Below are positions 1 through 8,036 of a stretch of DNA of 64,000 nucleotides, one piece after another. Under the pieces are notes generated by a model. The model had not been told where the DNA came from. It saw only the letters and a program-made list of their open reading frames with translations, and ran no database searches. The position numbers and the translations under genes were made by a program. This DNA is from Comamonas sp. KCTC 72670 (GTDB lineage: Bacteria > Myxococcota > Myxococcia > Myxococcales > Myxococcaceae). Where the stretch lies: the NCBI GenBank assembly GCA_014656495.1, contig BNCN01000003.1:620001-684000 (forward strand). Direction: 5' to 3'. Numbering within the stretch: position 1 is the stretch's first letter; every line of letters starts with the position of its first letter.

Positions 1-690
1 CAGAAGCGCTTCCGGCTCTACGGCGGCCAGTTCAAGACGCCGTTCCTGCAACGCTCGCTGGAGTCGTCGTGGGACCTGCCGCTGCAGACGCGCGGCCTGG
101 TGGAGGACTACATCACCGACGCGCACCAGATGGGCGGCCGCCGCATGGGCCTCATGGGCGAGGTCCGGCTCAAGCACATCTGGGGCCTCAAGGTCTCCGC
201 GGGCTTCTTCCAGGGTGGCATCGACGAGGCCGGCGCGCGGCTGAAGGAGGACGCCGCGGCGCGCGTGAGCCTGCGTCCCTTCAACTTCAAGCCGCTCACC
301 GTGGGGGTCAGCACCTACGTGTCCGAGGCCATGGGTCTGGCGCGCAAGCACGCGGTGGCGGCCGACGCGGAGCTGAAGGTCGCCGGCTTCGTCTTCACGG
401 GAGAGGCCATCTCCGGCCGGCTGCCCATGGGGCCCTTCACCGCGCAGATGCTGCTGGCCCAGTACCTCATCCACATCGGGGACGAGTGGGCCATCCAGCC
501 CGTCGCGGGCGTCGAGTCGCTCCAGCTGCGCGGCGACGTGGTGCGCGGCGACGGGCACGCGCTGGTGGGCGGCTTCAACGTGCTGCTCGGCACGCGCTTC
601 CGAGCGCAGTTCCAGACGGAGCGCGCGCTGCGCCCCGGCGACGAATTCCCCGGCCTGCAGCACTCCATCGAACTGGGCGCACGCTTCTGA
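1..690 (+). CDS. Outer-membrane porin, C-terminal part (phosphate-selective porin O/P-like)
   Basis: The frame is open from base 1, so the N-terminus lies outside the window; 229 residues remain before TGA. The visible part has alternating short beta-strand-like segments and ends in a terminal Phe (IELGARF), the usual C-terminal signature of a BamA-assembled outer-membrane barrel. The stretch beginning YGGQFKTPFLQ resembles strands of the OprO/OprP phosphate-selective porins, but assignment to that family is inference. Only 17 nt separate it from the polyphosphate polymerase gene, which makes a role in phosphate or polyphosphate handling attractive. It could equally be a general porin. Confidence 0.6.
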   Translation, partial: QKRFRLYGGQFKTPFLQRSLESSWDLPLQTRGLVEDYITDAHQMGGRRMGLMGEVRLKHIWGLKVSAGFFQGGIDEAGARLKEDAAARVSLRPFNFKPLTVGVSTYVSEAMGLARKHAVAADAELKVAGFVFTGEAISGRLPMGPFTAQMLLAQYLIHIGDEWAIQPVAGVESLQLRGDVVRGDGHALVGGFNVLLGTRFRAQFQTERALRPGDEFPGLQHSIELGARF

Positions 691-707
691 GCACGGAGAG
701 CCAAACG

Positions 708-1421
708 ATGCTGTCGTTCGCGGAAGGTGAAGTCACCAAGCTCCGTCGGGAGTTCAAGCTGGTGCTGGAGGCGCAGACGGCCGCGGCGTTGAGCACGCGC
801 CTGTCGCTGGAGCTGGAGGGGCACCTGCCCGCTCCCACCCGCATCGTCTCCGTCTACTTCGACCGGCCCGGCGGGCCGCTGGCGGCGCGGGCGATGCTCA
901 CGCCGGACGACTGTCTCAAGGTCCGGACCAAGGAGTACTCGCCGGACCTGGGCGCCACTGGCGCGGCGCGCGTGGTGCTGGAGGTGAAGCGGGAGCGGCG
1001 CGGCCTGACGCAGAAGCGCCGCGTCTGGGTCCCCCGCTCGGACCTGGGCCGGGTGCTGCGCGGCGGCGCCAGCCTGCTGCCGCTCATCGCCGGAGGCAGC
1101 CTGAGCCCGGTGCTCGCGGTGACGTACACGCGGCACGTGTACCAGTCGTCATGCGCGTGGCGGGTGACGGTGGATCGCGACATCCGCTACCACCGGATTG
1201 CCCCGGAGCTGGCCATGTCCCAGCTTCCGCTGACGGTGGAGCGGCTGGAGCCCGCGTGCTGGGTGGAGCCGCGGGTGGTGGTGGAGGTGAAGCACCTCGG
1301 GCACGAGCTGCCCGACTGGCTGGCGTCGCTCAATCCGGGTGGCGCGCCGGCCTACAGCAAGTTCTCTGAGGGAATGACGAAGGTGCACACCTTCGCCACG
1401 GACGGCGTCGCAGGGGGATAG
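708..1421 (+). CDS. VTC-domain (polyphosphate polymerase-type) protein
   Basis: A 237-residue protein of the VTC family, the catalytic fold of yeast Vtc4 that makes polyphosphate from ATP inside a basic tunnel. The family's ordered motifs are visible: RREFKLVL (13-20), the VYFDRP strand (49-54), LKVRTKEY (70-77), LEVKRERRG (91-99) with a following basic QKRR, TYTRH (139-143), RVTVDRD (152-158), the VVEVKHLG acid-lysine strand (191-198) and YSKFSEGM near the end. Basic and acidic tunnel residues look intact, so activity is plausible. The ATG at 708 is chosen because the longer frame upstream is a shadow of the porin gene. It sits 6 nt before the kinase-like gene and one gene before DUF4956, a frequent VTC partner. 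Confidence 0.85.
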   Translation: MLSFAEGEVTKLRREFKLVLEAQTAAALSTRLSLELEGHLPAPTRIVSVYFDRPGGPLAARAMLTPDDCLKVRTKEYSPDLGATGAARVVLEVKRERRGLTQKRRVWVPRSDLGRVLRGGASLLPLIAGGSLSPVLAVTYTRHVYQSSCAWRVTVDRDIRYHRIAPELAMSQLPLTVERLEPACWVEPRVVVEVKHLGHELPDWLASLNPGGAPAYSKFSEGMTKVHTFATDGVAGG

Positions 1422-1427
1422 GGCACA

Positions 1428-3134
1428 GTGTTCATCGACTTCGAAGGCATTGACGGCAGCGGCAAGACGACGCTCTCCAACCTGTTGTCCGCGAAGCTCA
1501 AGCGGCTGGGGTACCGGGTGGCGCACGCGCGGGAGGGCGGCGAGCTGCAAGCCCCCACGGCGCGGCGCGTCCGGGAGCTGACGCGGGACTCGCGGCTGTT
1601 GGAGATGTCGCCGCGCACGGAGTTCTTCCTCAACCTGGCGCGGGACGCGCAGCAACTGGACGAGGTGATTGCCCCCGCGCTGTCCCGCGGCGAGGTGTGC
1701 ATCAGCGACCGCTACCTGTACTCGCAGCTGGCGCTGAGCGGCGGGGGCCGCGGGCTTCCCATGGAGGAGCTGCGGCCCGCGTGTGAGCTGGCCTCGCAGG
1801 GGCTGTGGCCCGACCTGGTCATCCTGGTGGACGTGGACCCGGACCTCGCGCGGCTGCGCAAGCGCCTGGGCAAGCTCCAGAGCAAGCGCGTCAGCGACGG
1901 CGACAGCCGCAAGGGCCTGGCCGGCGCGGGGCTGGCGGTGCGGGTGCGCGAGGCCTTCCTGGAGATGGCGCGGAAGGACCCGCAGCGCTGGCTCATCGTG
2001 GAGAACAACGACGTGCCCCTGCGCGTGTTGGAGCAGCGCATCGTCGACGCCGTGGTGGCCCGGCTGGAGGGGCGTGAGCAGCAGGTGCAGCGCATCGTCC
2101 CCGCGTCCAGCCACCGCGTGCCGGAGGGCGAGCTCACCGTCCAGAACCTGGAGGAGCGCTTCTTCCAGACGCTGGACGTGGTGGAGCAACGCGAGCCGGC
2201 GCTCGCGGCGTGGCTGCTGAGCGGCATCCCCGGGCTGCCCGCGCACCAGCGGCGGCTGGCCCTCGCGGAGCGCCACCCGGCCCTCATCGCGCGCGGCATG
2301 AACGGCCTGGAGGACGCGGCCGCCATGGACCTGCGCGAGGTGCTCGCCGACGCCGCGCCCGCGGACGTCGCCTTCAGCCTCACGGGCCGCACCGGCACGC
2401 GCGCGGCCATGCTGCGGCAGCGCCTGTACGCGCAGGCCCCCGCGGAGGTGCTGGCGAGCCTCAAGAATGACGGCTCTCCGCAGGCCTGGGCCCTGCGCGA
2501 GCGCGCCATGCGGGACGGACGGCTGGCCGAGGTGCTCGCGAGCCTGGCCGGACAGGACTGCGAGGAGTCCTGGGTGGTGCGCGAGGCGGGCATGCAGCGC
2601 AAGCTGTACGCGGACGTGGCGCGCAGCCTCACCGGGCTCCCGGGCAGCCGCGCGGACGCGCTCCGGGAGGTGCTGATTCCCCATGACCGGCTCGCGGTGC
2701 TGCGCAGCACCCAGGGCCTGGACACGCCGGTGGCGCGCGGCCTGCGCGAGACGCTGGCGGGCAAGGCCCTGAAGCTGGTGCTCCGCTCGGTGACGGGCCT
2801 GGACACGGAGGAGGCCTGGGCCCTGCGCGAGCGCGGCGCGCCGCTGACGAAGGAGGCGCTGGACTCCCTCGACGGCATGGATGATCCGCGCGCCTGGAAG
2901 CTGCGCGTGGAGCACCTGGCGCGTTGGCCCACCACGGCGGTGTCCTCGCTGAAGGGGCTGCCCCTGGGGCCTCACGCCCAGGCGCTCATCGAGCGCGTGC
3001 TGGCCACGACTCCCGGCAAGCTGCCGCTGCTGCGCAACGCCTACGCCGTGGTCGCCACCGCGCGGGCGCTCGCCGCGCAAGCGCCGGCCACGCGCCGGAC
3101 GGAAGCGGACGCGTCCCCCCGGATGGAGGCCTAG
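1428..3134 (+). CDS. Thymidylate-kinase-like P-loop protein with C-terminal ~27-residue repeat array
   Basis: GTG start; 568 residues, more than twice the usual dTMP kinase length. Residues 1-215 are dTMP-kinase-like: P-loop GIDGSGKTT (7-15), DRY motif SDRYLYS (93-99), the strand LVILVDVD (130-137) and a basic lid region (about 144-164). Residues about 255-530 are a repeat array in which an A-x-x-L-R-E helix recurs with its Arg at 276, 303, 330, 357, 385, 413, 440, 467 and 493, a period of 26-28. Many units also carry a SLTGL-type turn. This looks like a helical solenoid. The gene lies between VTC and DUF4956 genes, so a role in nucleotide or polyphosphate phosphotransfer is more likely than housekeeping dTMP synthesis. 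That is inference; the substrate is unknown. Confidence 0.8.
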   Translation: MFIDFEGIDGSGKTTLSNLLSAKLKRLGYRVAHAREGGELQAPTARRVRELTRDSRLLEMSPRTEFFLNLARDAQQLDEVIAPALSRGEVCISDRYLYSQLALSGGGRGLPMEELRPACELASQGLWPDLVILVDVDPDLARLRKRLGKLQSKRVSDGDSRKGLAGAGLAVRVREAFLEMARKDPQRWLIVENNDVPLRVLEQRIVDAVVARLEGREQQVQRIVPASSHRVPEGELTVQNLEERFFQTLDVVEQREPALAAWLLSGIPGLPAHQRRLALAERHPALIARGMNGLEDAAAMDLREVLADAAPADVAFSLTGRTGTRAAMLRQRLYAQAPAEVLASLKNDGSPQAWALRERAMRDGRLAEVLASLAGQDCEESWVVREAGMQRKLYADVARSLTGLPGSRADALREVLIPHDRLAVLRSTQGLDTPVARGLRETLAGKALKLVLRSVTGLDTEEAWALRERGAPLTKEALDSLDGMDDPRAWKLRVEHLARWPTTAVSSLKGLPLGPHAQALIERVLATTPGKLPLLRNAYAVVATARALAAQAPATRRTEADASPRMEA

Positions 3135-3143
3135 CCCCGCGCC

Positions 3144-3863
3144 ATGGATGCTCCATTCTCAGCCCTCGTCGAGGGCGCGAAGGCGGAGTTCAGCACGGTG
3201 TCCGTCGCCGCGATGCTCCCGCGGATGCTGGCGGCGGCGCTCATTGGCGCGCTCCTGTCGCTGCGGCCATGGCGCCTGCTCATGAAGCGGGCGCTGCCCA
3301 AGGCGGACATGATTCAAGCGCAGGTGCTGCTGTGCGCGGCGGCGGCGGTCATCACCGCCGTCATCGGAGACAGCGTGGCGAAGGCCTTCGGGCTGGTGGG
3401 CCTGGGCGGCTTCGTGCGCTTCCGCTCGGGGCTCAAGGACCCGCGCGACGCGGCCATCCTGTTCCTGATGATTGGCCTGGGCATGGCCTGCGGACACGGC
3501 AGCCTGGGGCTGGCCTCCGTCGGCATGCTGTTCGTCATGGCCCTCCTCTTCGTCCTGGACCTGCTCAACCGGGACGAGGCGCAGCAGCCGAGCGCGGCGA
3601 AGCAGCGGCTGCTCCTGTCCGCGCAGTCGGACGACCTGGTGGGCGCGGAGGCCACGCTGCGCCGCGCGTTGGGGGAGCGCAACGTGATGGTGAAGAGCTG
3701 CGCGCTCGACTTCGACGGGCGGCGGCTGGAGTTGGAAGTCGAGGAGCCGGAGCCGGGCTCCCTGGTGGCGGCGCTGGGCCGCACCGAGGGGACGTCCCTG
3801 CGCGGCTTGCGGTGGACGGCGGTGAATCCGAGAAGCACGGGCACACGGGAGGAGCGGGTATGA
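3144..3863 (+). CDS. DUF4956 membrane protein
   Basis: 239 residues with about four hydrophobic segments in the first 140 residues (LAAALIGALLSL, VLLCAAAAVITAVIG, AAILFLMIGLGMACG and GMLFVMALLFVLDLL), followed by a soluble domain of about 90 residues. The conserved cytoplasmic-loop signature RFRSGLKDPRDAA between segments two and three is typical of DUF4956. This family is commonly encoded beside VTC-domain proteins, often with CotH kinases, but its biochemical role is not established. Here it starts 9 nt after the repeat-bearing kinase and its stop overlaps the next start by ATGA. A transport or membrane-anchoring role for the VTC enzyme is inference. Confidence 0.8.
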   Translation: MDAPFSALVEGAKAEFSTVSVAAMLPRMLAAALIGALLSLRPWRLLMKRALPKADMIQAQVLLCAAAAVITAVIGDSVAKAFGLVGLGGFVRFRSGLKDPRDAAILFLMIGLGMACGHGSLGLASVGMLFVMALLFVLDLLNRDEAQQPSAAKQRLLLSAQSDDLVGAEATLRRALGERNVMVKSCALDFDGRRLELEVEEPEPGSLVAALGRTEGTSLRGLRWTAVNPRSTGTREERV

Positions 3864-4648
3864 GGCACGGATGGGTGGCCGCGTTCGCGGCGGGGTGGTT
3901 GGTGGCGTGTGGCGGGAACAGTCTGCCCGTGGGCGATGGTCAGGGAGGGCCTCCGGGCGGCGGCGCCCTCCCCGGCGACCCGGTGGTGCCAGGCGGTCCG
4001 GGTGGACAGGGCGAGGACGACCCGGCCGCCGAGCTGACCACCTTGTGGCCGCTGACCCAGGGCTCCACGTGGACCTATGACATCCAGGACCCCGTGCAGG
4101 GCAACTTCAAGAAGGTCGTGACGGTCCGGGGCGCGGGCGAGGTCCCCGGCCAGCCCGGCGTCAACGCCGTCGAGGTGCACAGCCGGCAGGACCGCGTCCT
4201 CAACGGCTTCGTCTACGAGGAGGTCTCCTGGCAGGTGGAGCTCACCAACGGGCTCGTCGTGCGCCTGCGCGAGGACGACTTCCGGGACGGCCAGCAGCTG
4301 CGCTCCACCACCTGGAACCCCGCCACCGTGAAGTCCGTGGCTGGCGTCCCGGACGCCCTGCCCTGGACGTACAAGAGCGACGTGCTCGAGTACATCACCC
4401 TGGGCGACGGCACCCGGGAGCAGAAGGACCCGACGTACATCTGGAAGGTGCTGGAGACGGGCGTGACGGTGCAGACGCGCGCCGGCACCTTCACCAACGC
4501 GGTCAAGATTCAGCGCGACAAGGTCAACAACAGCGGTGAGGTGAAGCAGGACAAGACGCGCTTCTACTGGCTCGTTCCCGGCATCGGGAAGGTGCGTGAG
4601 GAGGGCGAGCGCACCGAGGACCTGAGCGCGTACGACATCAAGAAGTAG
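3860..4648 (+). CDS. Secreted lipoprotein of unknown function
   Basis: 262 residues. The signal sequence ends in GWLVACGG, a lipobox with the lipid Cys at about 17. A Gly/Pro-rich linker (about 22-55) follows, then a compact beta-rich domain beginning LWPLTQGSTWTYDI. Domains of this look, with a TWTYD start and a late PGIGKVREEGE segment, are common in surface lipoproteins of Myxococcales. No enzymatic motif is visible. The start overlaps the DUF4956 stop (ATGA), so it is probably translated with the polyphosphate-type genes. It may be the last gene of that transcript, since 133 nt separate it from the phosphatase gene. Confidence 0.75.
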   Translation: MRHGWVAAFAAGWLVACGGNSLPVGDGQGGPPGGGALPGDPVVPGGPGGQGEDDPAAELTTLWPLTQGSTWTYDIQDPVQGNFKKVVTVRGAGEVPGQPGVNAVEVHSRQDRVLNGFVYEEVSWQVELTNGLVVRLREDDFRDGQQLRSTTWNPATVKSVAGVPDALPWTYKSDVLEYITLGDGTREQKDPTYIWKVLETGVTVQTRAGTFTNAVKIQRDKVNNSGEVKQDKTRFYWLVPGIGKVREEGERTEDLSAYDIKK

Positions 4649-4781
4649 CAGGCGCCTGTCTGGAGAGGCGGGGGCGGCGCGAGGGCCTGCTCCGTCGCCT
4701 CCTCTTCCAGGCAGGGGCAGGATGAAGGTCAGCGGTTGAACGGTTGGGCCTCCGTCCCGAGCTTGTTCGGGAGGAGGCCGC

Positions 4782-6425
4782 ATGGACCGGAAGATCCCCT
4801 TACACCTCGCTCCCTTTGCGGCCGCGCTGGCGCTGCTGGCCGCGAGCGCGAGCGCAGGCACCCTGTACCGGGACCCGTACCTGCAGAAGGTGGGACCTGA
4901 CACGGCGACCGTGGCCTTCCGGCTCGCGGCCAACTGCAGGCCCGAGGTCCGCTACGGCGTGGGCGCCGCCGACCAGGCGGCCGTCTCCCCGGACGGGGGG
5001 AAGGTCCACGCGGTGGTGCTCACGGGCCTGAAGCCCGGGACCGAGTACACATACGAGGTGTCGGCCTGCGGCCTGCGGACGCCGGCCAAGCGCTTCCGCA
5101 CCGCACCCGTGCCTGGCACGCGCAGCGTGCACTTCATCACCGTGGGCGACTTCGGCACGGGCGGTTCGAATCAGCGGAAGGTCGTCGCGGCCATGGTCAA
5201 ACAGCGGGCGGAGCTGTTCGTCGCGCTGGGTGACAACGCCTACGCCGACGGCACCGAGGCCGAAATCCAGAACAACCTCTTCGTGCCCATGGAGGCGCTG
5301 CTCGCCGAGGTGCCCTTCTACGCATCGCTGGGCAACCACGAGTACGTGACGAACCAGGGGCAGCCCTACCTGGACAACCTCTACCTGCCCTCCAACAACC
5401 CCGACGGCACGGAGCGCTACTACTCGTTCGACTGGGGCCACGTGCACTTCGTGGCGCTCGACTCCAACTGCGCCGTGGGCCTTGCGTCCGCGGACCGCTG
5501 CACGCGCGACGCGCAGAAGGCGTGGCTGGAGCGCGACCTCGCGGGCTCGACGCAGCCGTGGAAGATTGTCTTCTTCCACCACCCGCCCTGGTCCAGCGGC
5601 GAGCACGGCTCGCAGCTCTCCATGCGCCGCCACTTCGGGCCCATCATGGAGAAGTACGGCGTGGACCTGGTGCTCACCGGGCACGACCATAACTATGAGC
5701 GCAGCAAGCCCATGAAGGGTGACGGCGTCGCGGCGCCGGGTGAGAAGGGCATCCCCTACCTCGTCGTGGGTGGCGGCGGCGCGACGCTGCGGAAGCTGCC
5801 CGGTTCCAAGCCGGACTGGAGCGTCATCCGCGACAACACGGCCTATGGCTTCCTGGACGTGAAGGTCGTCGACGGCACGCTCACGGCGCAGCTCTTGGGC
5901 GAGGATGGCGGCACCGTGGACCGCTTCACCCTGGAGAAGGACCTGCCGCCCATGGAGCCGCTGCCCGAGGAGGGGCTGGCGCTGATCGTCGAGGGCGAGC
6001 GGGGCGTGGCCCCTCACCAGGCCCTGTTCCGCGCCGCGCCGGCGCCGTCGCTCCGGGGCGCGACCGTGACGTGGGACTTCGGCGACGGCGGCGCGGCGGA
6101 GGGCGAGGCGGTGGAGCACGTCTTCGCCCTGCCCGGGCAGTACACGGTGACGGCCACCGCCACCCAGGGCGCCGTGAAGCAGACGGCCACCGCCCTGGTC
6201 CAGGTGGCGCAGGCGGAGTCGCCCGACGACGGCCCCGGGGCACCGGACTCGGGCACCCCGGGAGACGAGACGCCGGACTCGGGGACCCCGGATGCGGGCG
6301 CCCCCTCGGGGCCAGGGGAGCCGGAGGACAGCACCAGCGGCTGCGCCGCGGGGCCCACGGCCACCCTCCTCCCAGCGGCCCTGGCCCTGCTGGCCGCCCG
6401 GCTCCTGTTCCGGCGCCGCCCGTAG
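4782..6425 (+). CDS. Secreted purple-acid-phosphatase-like metallophosphoesterase with PKD domain and MYXO-CTERM-type tail
   Basis: 547 residues. Signal peptide with likely cleavage after SASA (about 25), then an Fn3-like purple acid phosphatase N-domain (27-110). The calcineurin-like metallophosphoesterase core shows all dimetal motifs: GDFG (122-125), GDNAY (150-154), GNHE (184-187), the HH pair (266-267) and GHDHNYER (300-307). A PKD domain follows (about 400-475) and then a Pro/Asp/Gly linker. The C-terminus is a MYXO-CTERM-type anchor: SGCAAG with Cys 521, a hydrophobic helix, and a terminal RRRP. This predicts extracytoplasmic phosphomonoesterase activity on a surface-anchored protein. 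Its position after the VTC cluster suggests a link to phosphate metabolism, which is inference. Confidence 0.88.
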   Translation: MDRKIPLHLAPFAAALALLAASASAGTLYRDPYLQKVGPDTATVAFRLAANCRPEVRYGVGAADQAAVSPDGGKVHAVVLTGLKPGTEYTYEVSACGLRTPAKRFRTAPVPGTRSVHFITVGDFGTGGSNQRKVVAAMVKQRAELFVALGDNAYADGTEAEIQNNLFVPMEALLAEVPFYASLGNHEYVTNQGQPYLDNLYLPSNNPDGTERYYSFDWGHVHFVALDSNCAVGLASADRCTRDAQKAWLERDLAGSTQPWKIVFFHHPPWSSGEHGSQLSMRRHFGPIMEKYGVDLVLTGHDHNYERSKPMKGDGVAAPGEKGIPYLVVGGGGATLRKLPGSKPDWSVIRDNTAYGFLDVKVVDGTLTAQLLGEDGGTVDRFTLEKDLPPMEPLPEEGLALIVEGERGVAPHQALFRAAPAPSLRGATVTWDFGDGGAAEGEAVEHVFALPGQYTVTATATQGAVKQTATALVQVAQAESPDDGPGAPDSGTPGDETPDSGTPDAGAPSGPGEPEDSTSGCAAGPTATLLPAALALLAARLLFRRRP

Positions 6426-6433
6426 CCCCCCGT

Positions 6434-6454
6434 CGGGCCCTGTGGGAGGGCCCG
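6434..6454 (+). terminator. GC-rich hairpin after the phosphatase gene
   Basis: A perfect inverted repeat, CGGGCCC (6434-6440) and GGGCCCG (6448-6454) with a 7-nt loop, begins 8 nt after the phosphatase stop. There is no T-tract, so it may be a pause or Rho-assisted end, or chance in GC-rich DNA. Confidence 0.3.
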
Positions 6455-6587
6455 GCGCCTCATGACGCGGGTCGGCGGGAGCCCGCTTCGCCCCGCCCCA
6501 GGGGAGCACCGGCCCGCCCGCCCCCCGGTCGGATTTGCTTTCCGCGCTTGTCAACGCGGCCCGGGGGATGCAAAGCCGCATTCCGTC

Positions 6588-8006
6588 ATGGCCACCCATC
6601 GCAAGTCCCGCCCGCCCTCGCGGTCGGCCCCCAAGAAGTCCGGCGCACCGTCCGGGAAGAAGCCCGCCCCCTCCGAGCGCGGGGAACGTCCGCTGCGCGA
6701 GGACCTGGTCCTCCAGGCCTGCCTGGAGGCCTACGGCTCGGTCCGGCACGAGGGCCGCATGGCGGACCGGGCGCTGGACTTCACCCTGCGCCGCAAGGCC
6801 AACCTGTACTCCAACGAGCGCCGCGCGGTGGCCGAGCGCGTCTACGGCCTGCTGCGCCGTCAGCGCACCGTGGACTTCCTGCTGTCGCGGGCGCACCCGC
6901 GCTTCGACGCGCTGGACACCTCGCGCCAGGACGTCCTCCGCATCGCCGCCTCGCGCGTCCTCTACGGCGAGCCCCACGGCCTGGTCGCCCGGCAGTTCGC
7001 CCTGACGCCCCCGGACGCCGCCGCCCTGGGCACGCTGCCGGAAGCCGCCGCTTTGCTGGAGACGCTGCCGCCCAAGGAGCACTTCCCCATCGCCGCGTCG
7101 CTGCCGGACTTCCTCGCCGACCGCTTCCTGGCGACCTTCGGCAAGGACGCCGCCCGCGCCGCGGAGGCGATGAACGAGCGCGCCCCGCTGGTCGCCCGCA
7201 CCAACCTGCTCAAGGGTGACCGCGAAGCGCTGATGCAGCGGCTGCGCGCCGAGTCGGTGGACGTGAAGCCCACGCCCCTGTCCCCCATGGGCCTGGTGCT
7301 GGAGACGCGCATCAACGCCTTCTCGCTGCCGAGCTTCCGAGACGGGCTGATGGAGCTCCAGGACGAGGGCAGCCAGCTGCTCGGCATGCTGGTGGATGCG
7401 CCGCCCACCCGCGTGGTGGACGCGTGCGCGGGCGCGGGTGGCAAGACGTTGCAGTTGGCCGCGCAGATGAAGAACCGGGGCGACCTGCACGCCCTGGACG
7501 TGGATGAGCGGCGCATGGAGGACCTGAAGAAGCGCGCGCGCCGCGCGGGCGTCCACAACACGCGCGCCCAGCTCATCCCCATGGAGGGCCCCGAGGCCGA
7601 GGGCGCGCTGGCGCCGCTCAAGGGCAAGGCGGACCGCGTGCTGGTGGACGCGCCCTGCAGCGGCACCGGCACCTTCCGCCGCAAGCCCGACGCGCGCTAC
7701 CGCCTCACCCCCGCGGACCTGGAGATGCACGTGAGCCGGCAGAAGGCCCTGCTGGCGCGCTTCGCCACCATGGTGAAGCCCGGCGGCCGGCTCATCTACG
7801 GCACCTGCAGCGTCCTCCGGGAGGAGAACGAGAACGTGGTGGAGGACTTCCTCGCCAAGCACCCGGATTTCTCCGTGAAGCCCGTGGCCGAGCTGCTGGG
7901 CCCCGAGCTGGGCGAGAAGGTAGGCCCCGGCCCCTTCCTGCGCCTGGCGCCGCATACGCACGGGACGGACGGCTTCTTCGGAGCGGTCCTCGTCCGGGCG
8001 AAGTAG
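6588..8006 (+). CDS. RsmB/NOL1/NOP2/Sun-type RNA m5C methyltransferase
   Basis: 472 residues. A Lys/Pro-rich N-terminal tail (1-35) precedes a NusB-like helical region (about 38-150) and a Rossmann SAM methyltransferase core. Core motifs are the SAM loop DACAGAGGKT, motif IV DAPCSGTGT (Cys about 356, the releasing cysteine) and motif VI YGTCSV (Cys about 406, the nucleophile). This two-cysteine arrangement is diagnostic of RNA cytosine-5 methyltransferases. The domain order matches RsmB (16S rRNA C967), but substrate assignment is inference. The ATG at 6588 is preferred because the upstream in-frame extension has non-protein-like composition. It is expressed alone or with the peptidase gene 30 nt downstream. 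Confidence 0.85.
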   Translation: MATHRKSRPPSRSAPKKSGAPSGKKPAPSERGERPLREDLVLQACLEAYGSVRHEGRMADRALDFTLRRKANLYSNERRAVAERVYGLLRRQRTVDFLLSRAHPRFDALDTSRQDVLRIAASRVLYGEPHGLVARQFALTPPDAAALGTLPEAAALLETLPPKEHFPIAASLPDFLADRFLATFGKDAARAAEAMNERAPLVARTNLLKGDREALMQRLRAESVDVKPTPLSPMGLVLETRINAFSLPSFRDGLMELQDEGSQLLGMLVDAPPTRVVDACAGAGGKTLQLAAQMKNRGDLHALDVDERRMEDLKKRARRAGVHNTRAQLIPMEGPEAEGALAPLKGKADRVLVDAPCSGTGTFRRKPDARYRLTPADLEMHVSRQKALLARFATMVKPGGRLIYGTCSVLREENENVVEDFLAKHPDFSVKPVAELLGPELGEKVGPGPFLRLAPHTHGTDGFFGAVLVRAK

Positions 8007-8036
8007 CCTGGGCCCGGGGGGAGAGAGACCTCGCTC

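Noticed and set aside
69..707. N-terminal extension of the VTC frame
   Set aside because: It overlaps the porin coding frame and has Ala/Arg/Gly/Pro shadow composition; homology begins only after 708.
2924..4648. A 574-residue plus-strand frame covering the DUF4956 gene
   Set aside because: Only its last part, from ATG 3860 with a lipobox, is protein-like; the rest is a shadow of the kinase-like and DUF4956 genes.
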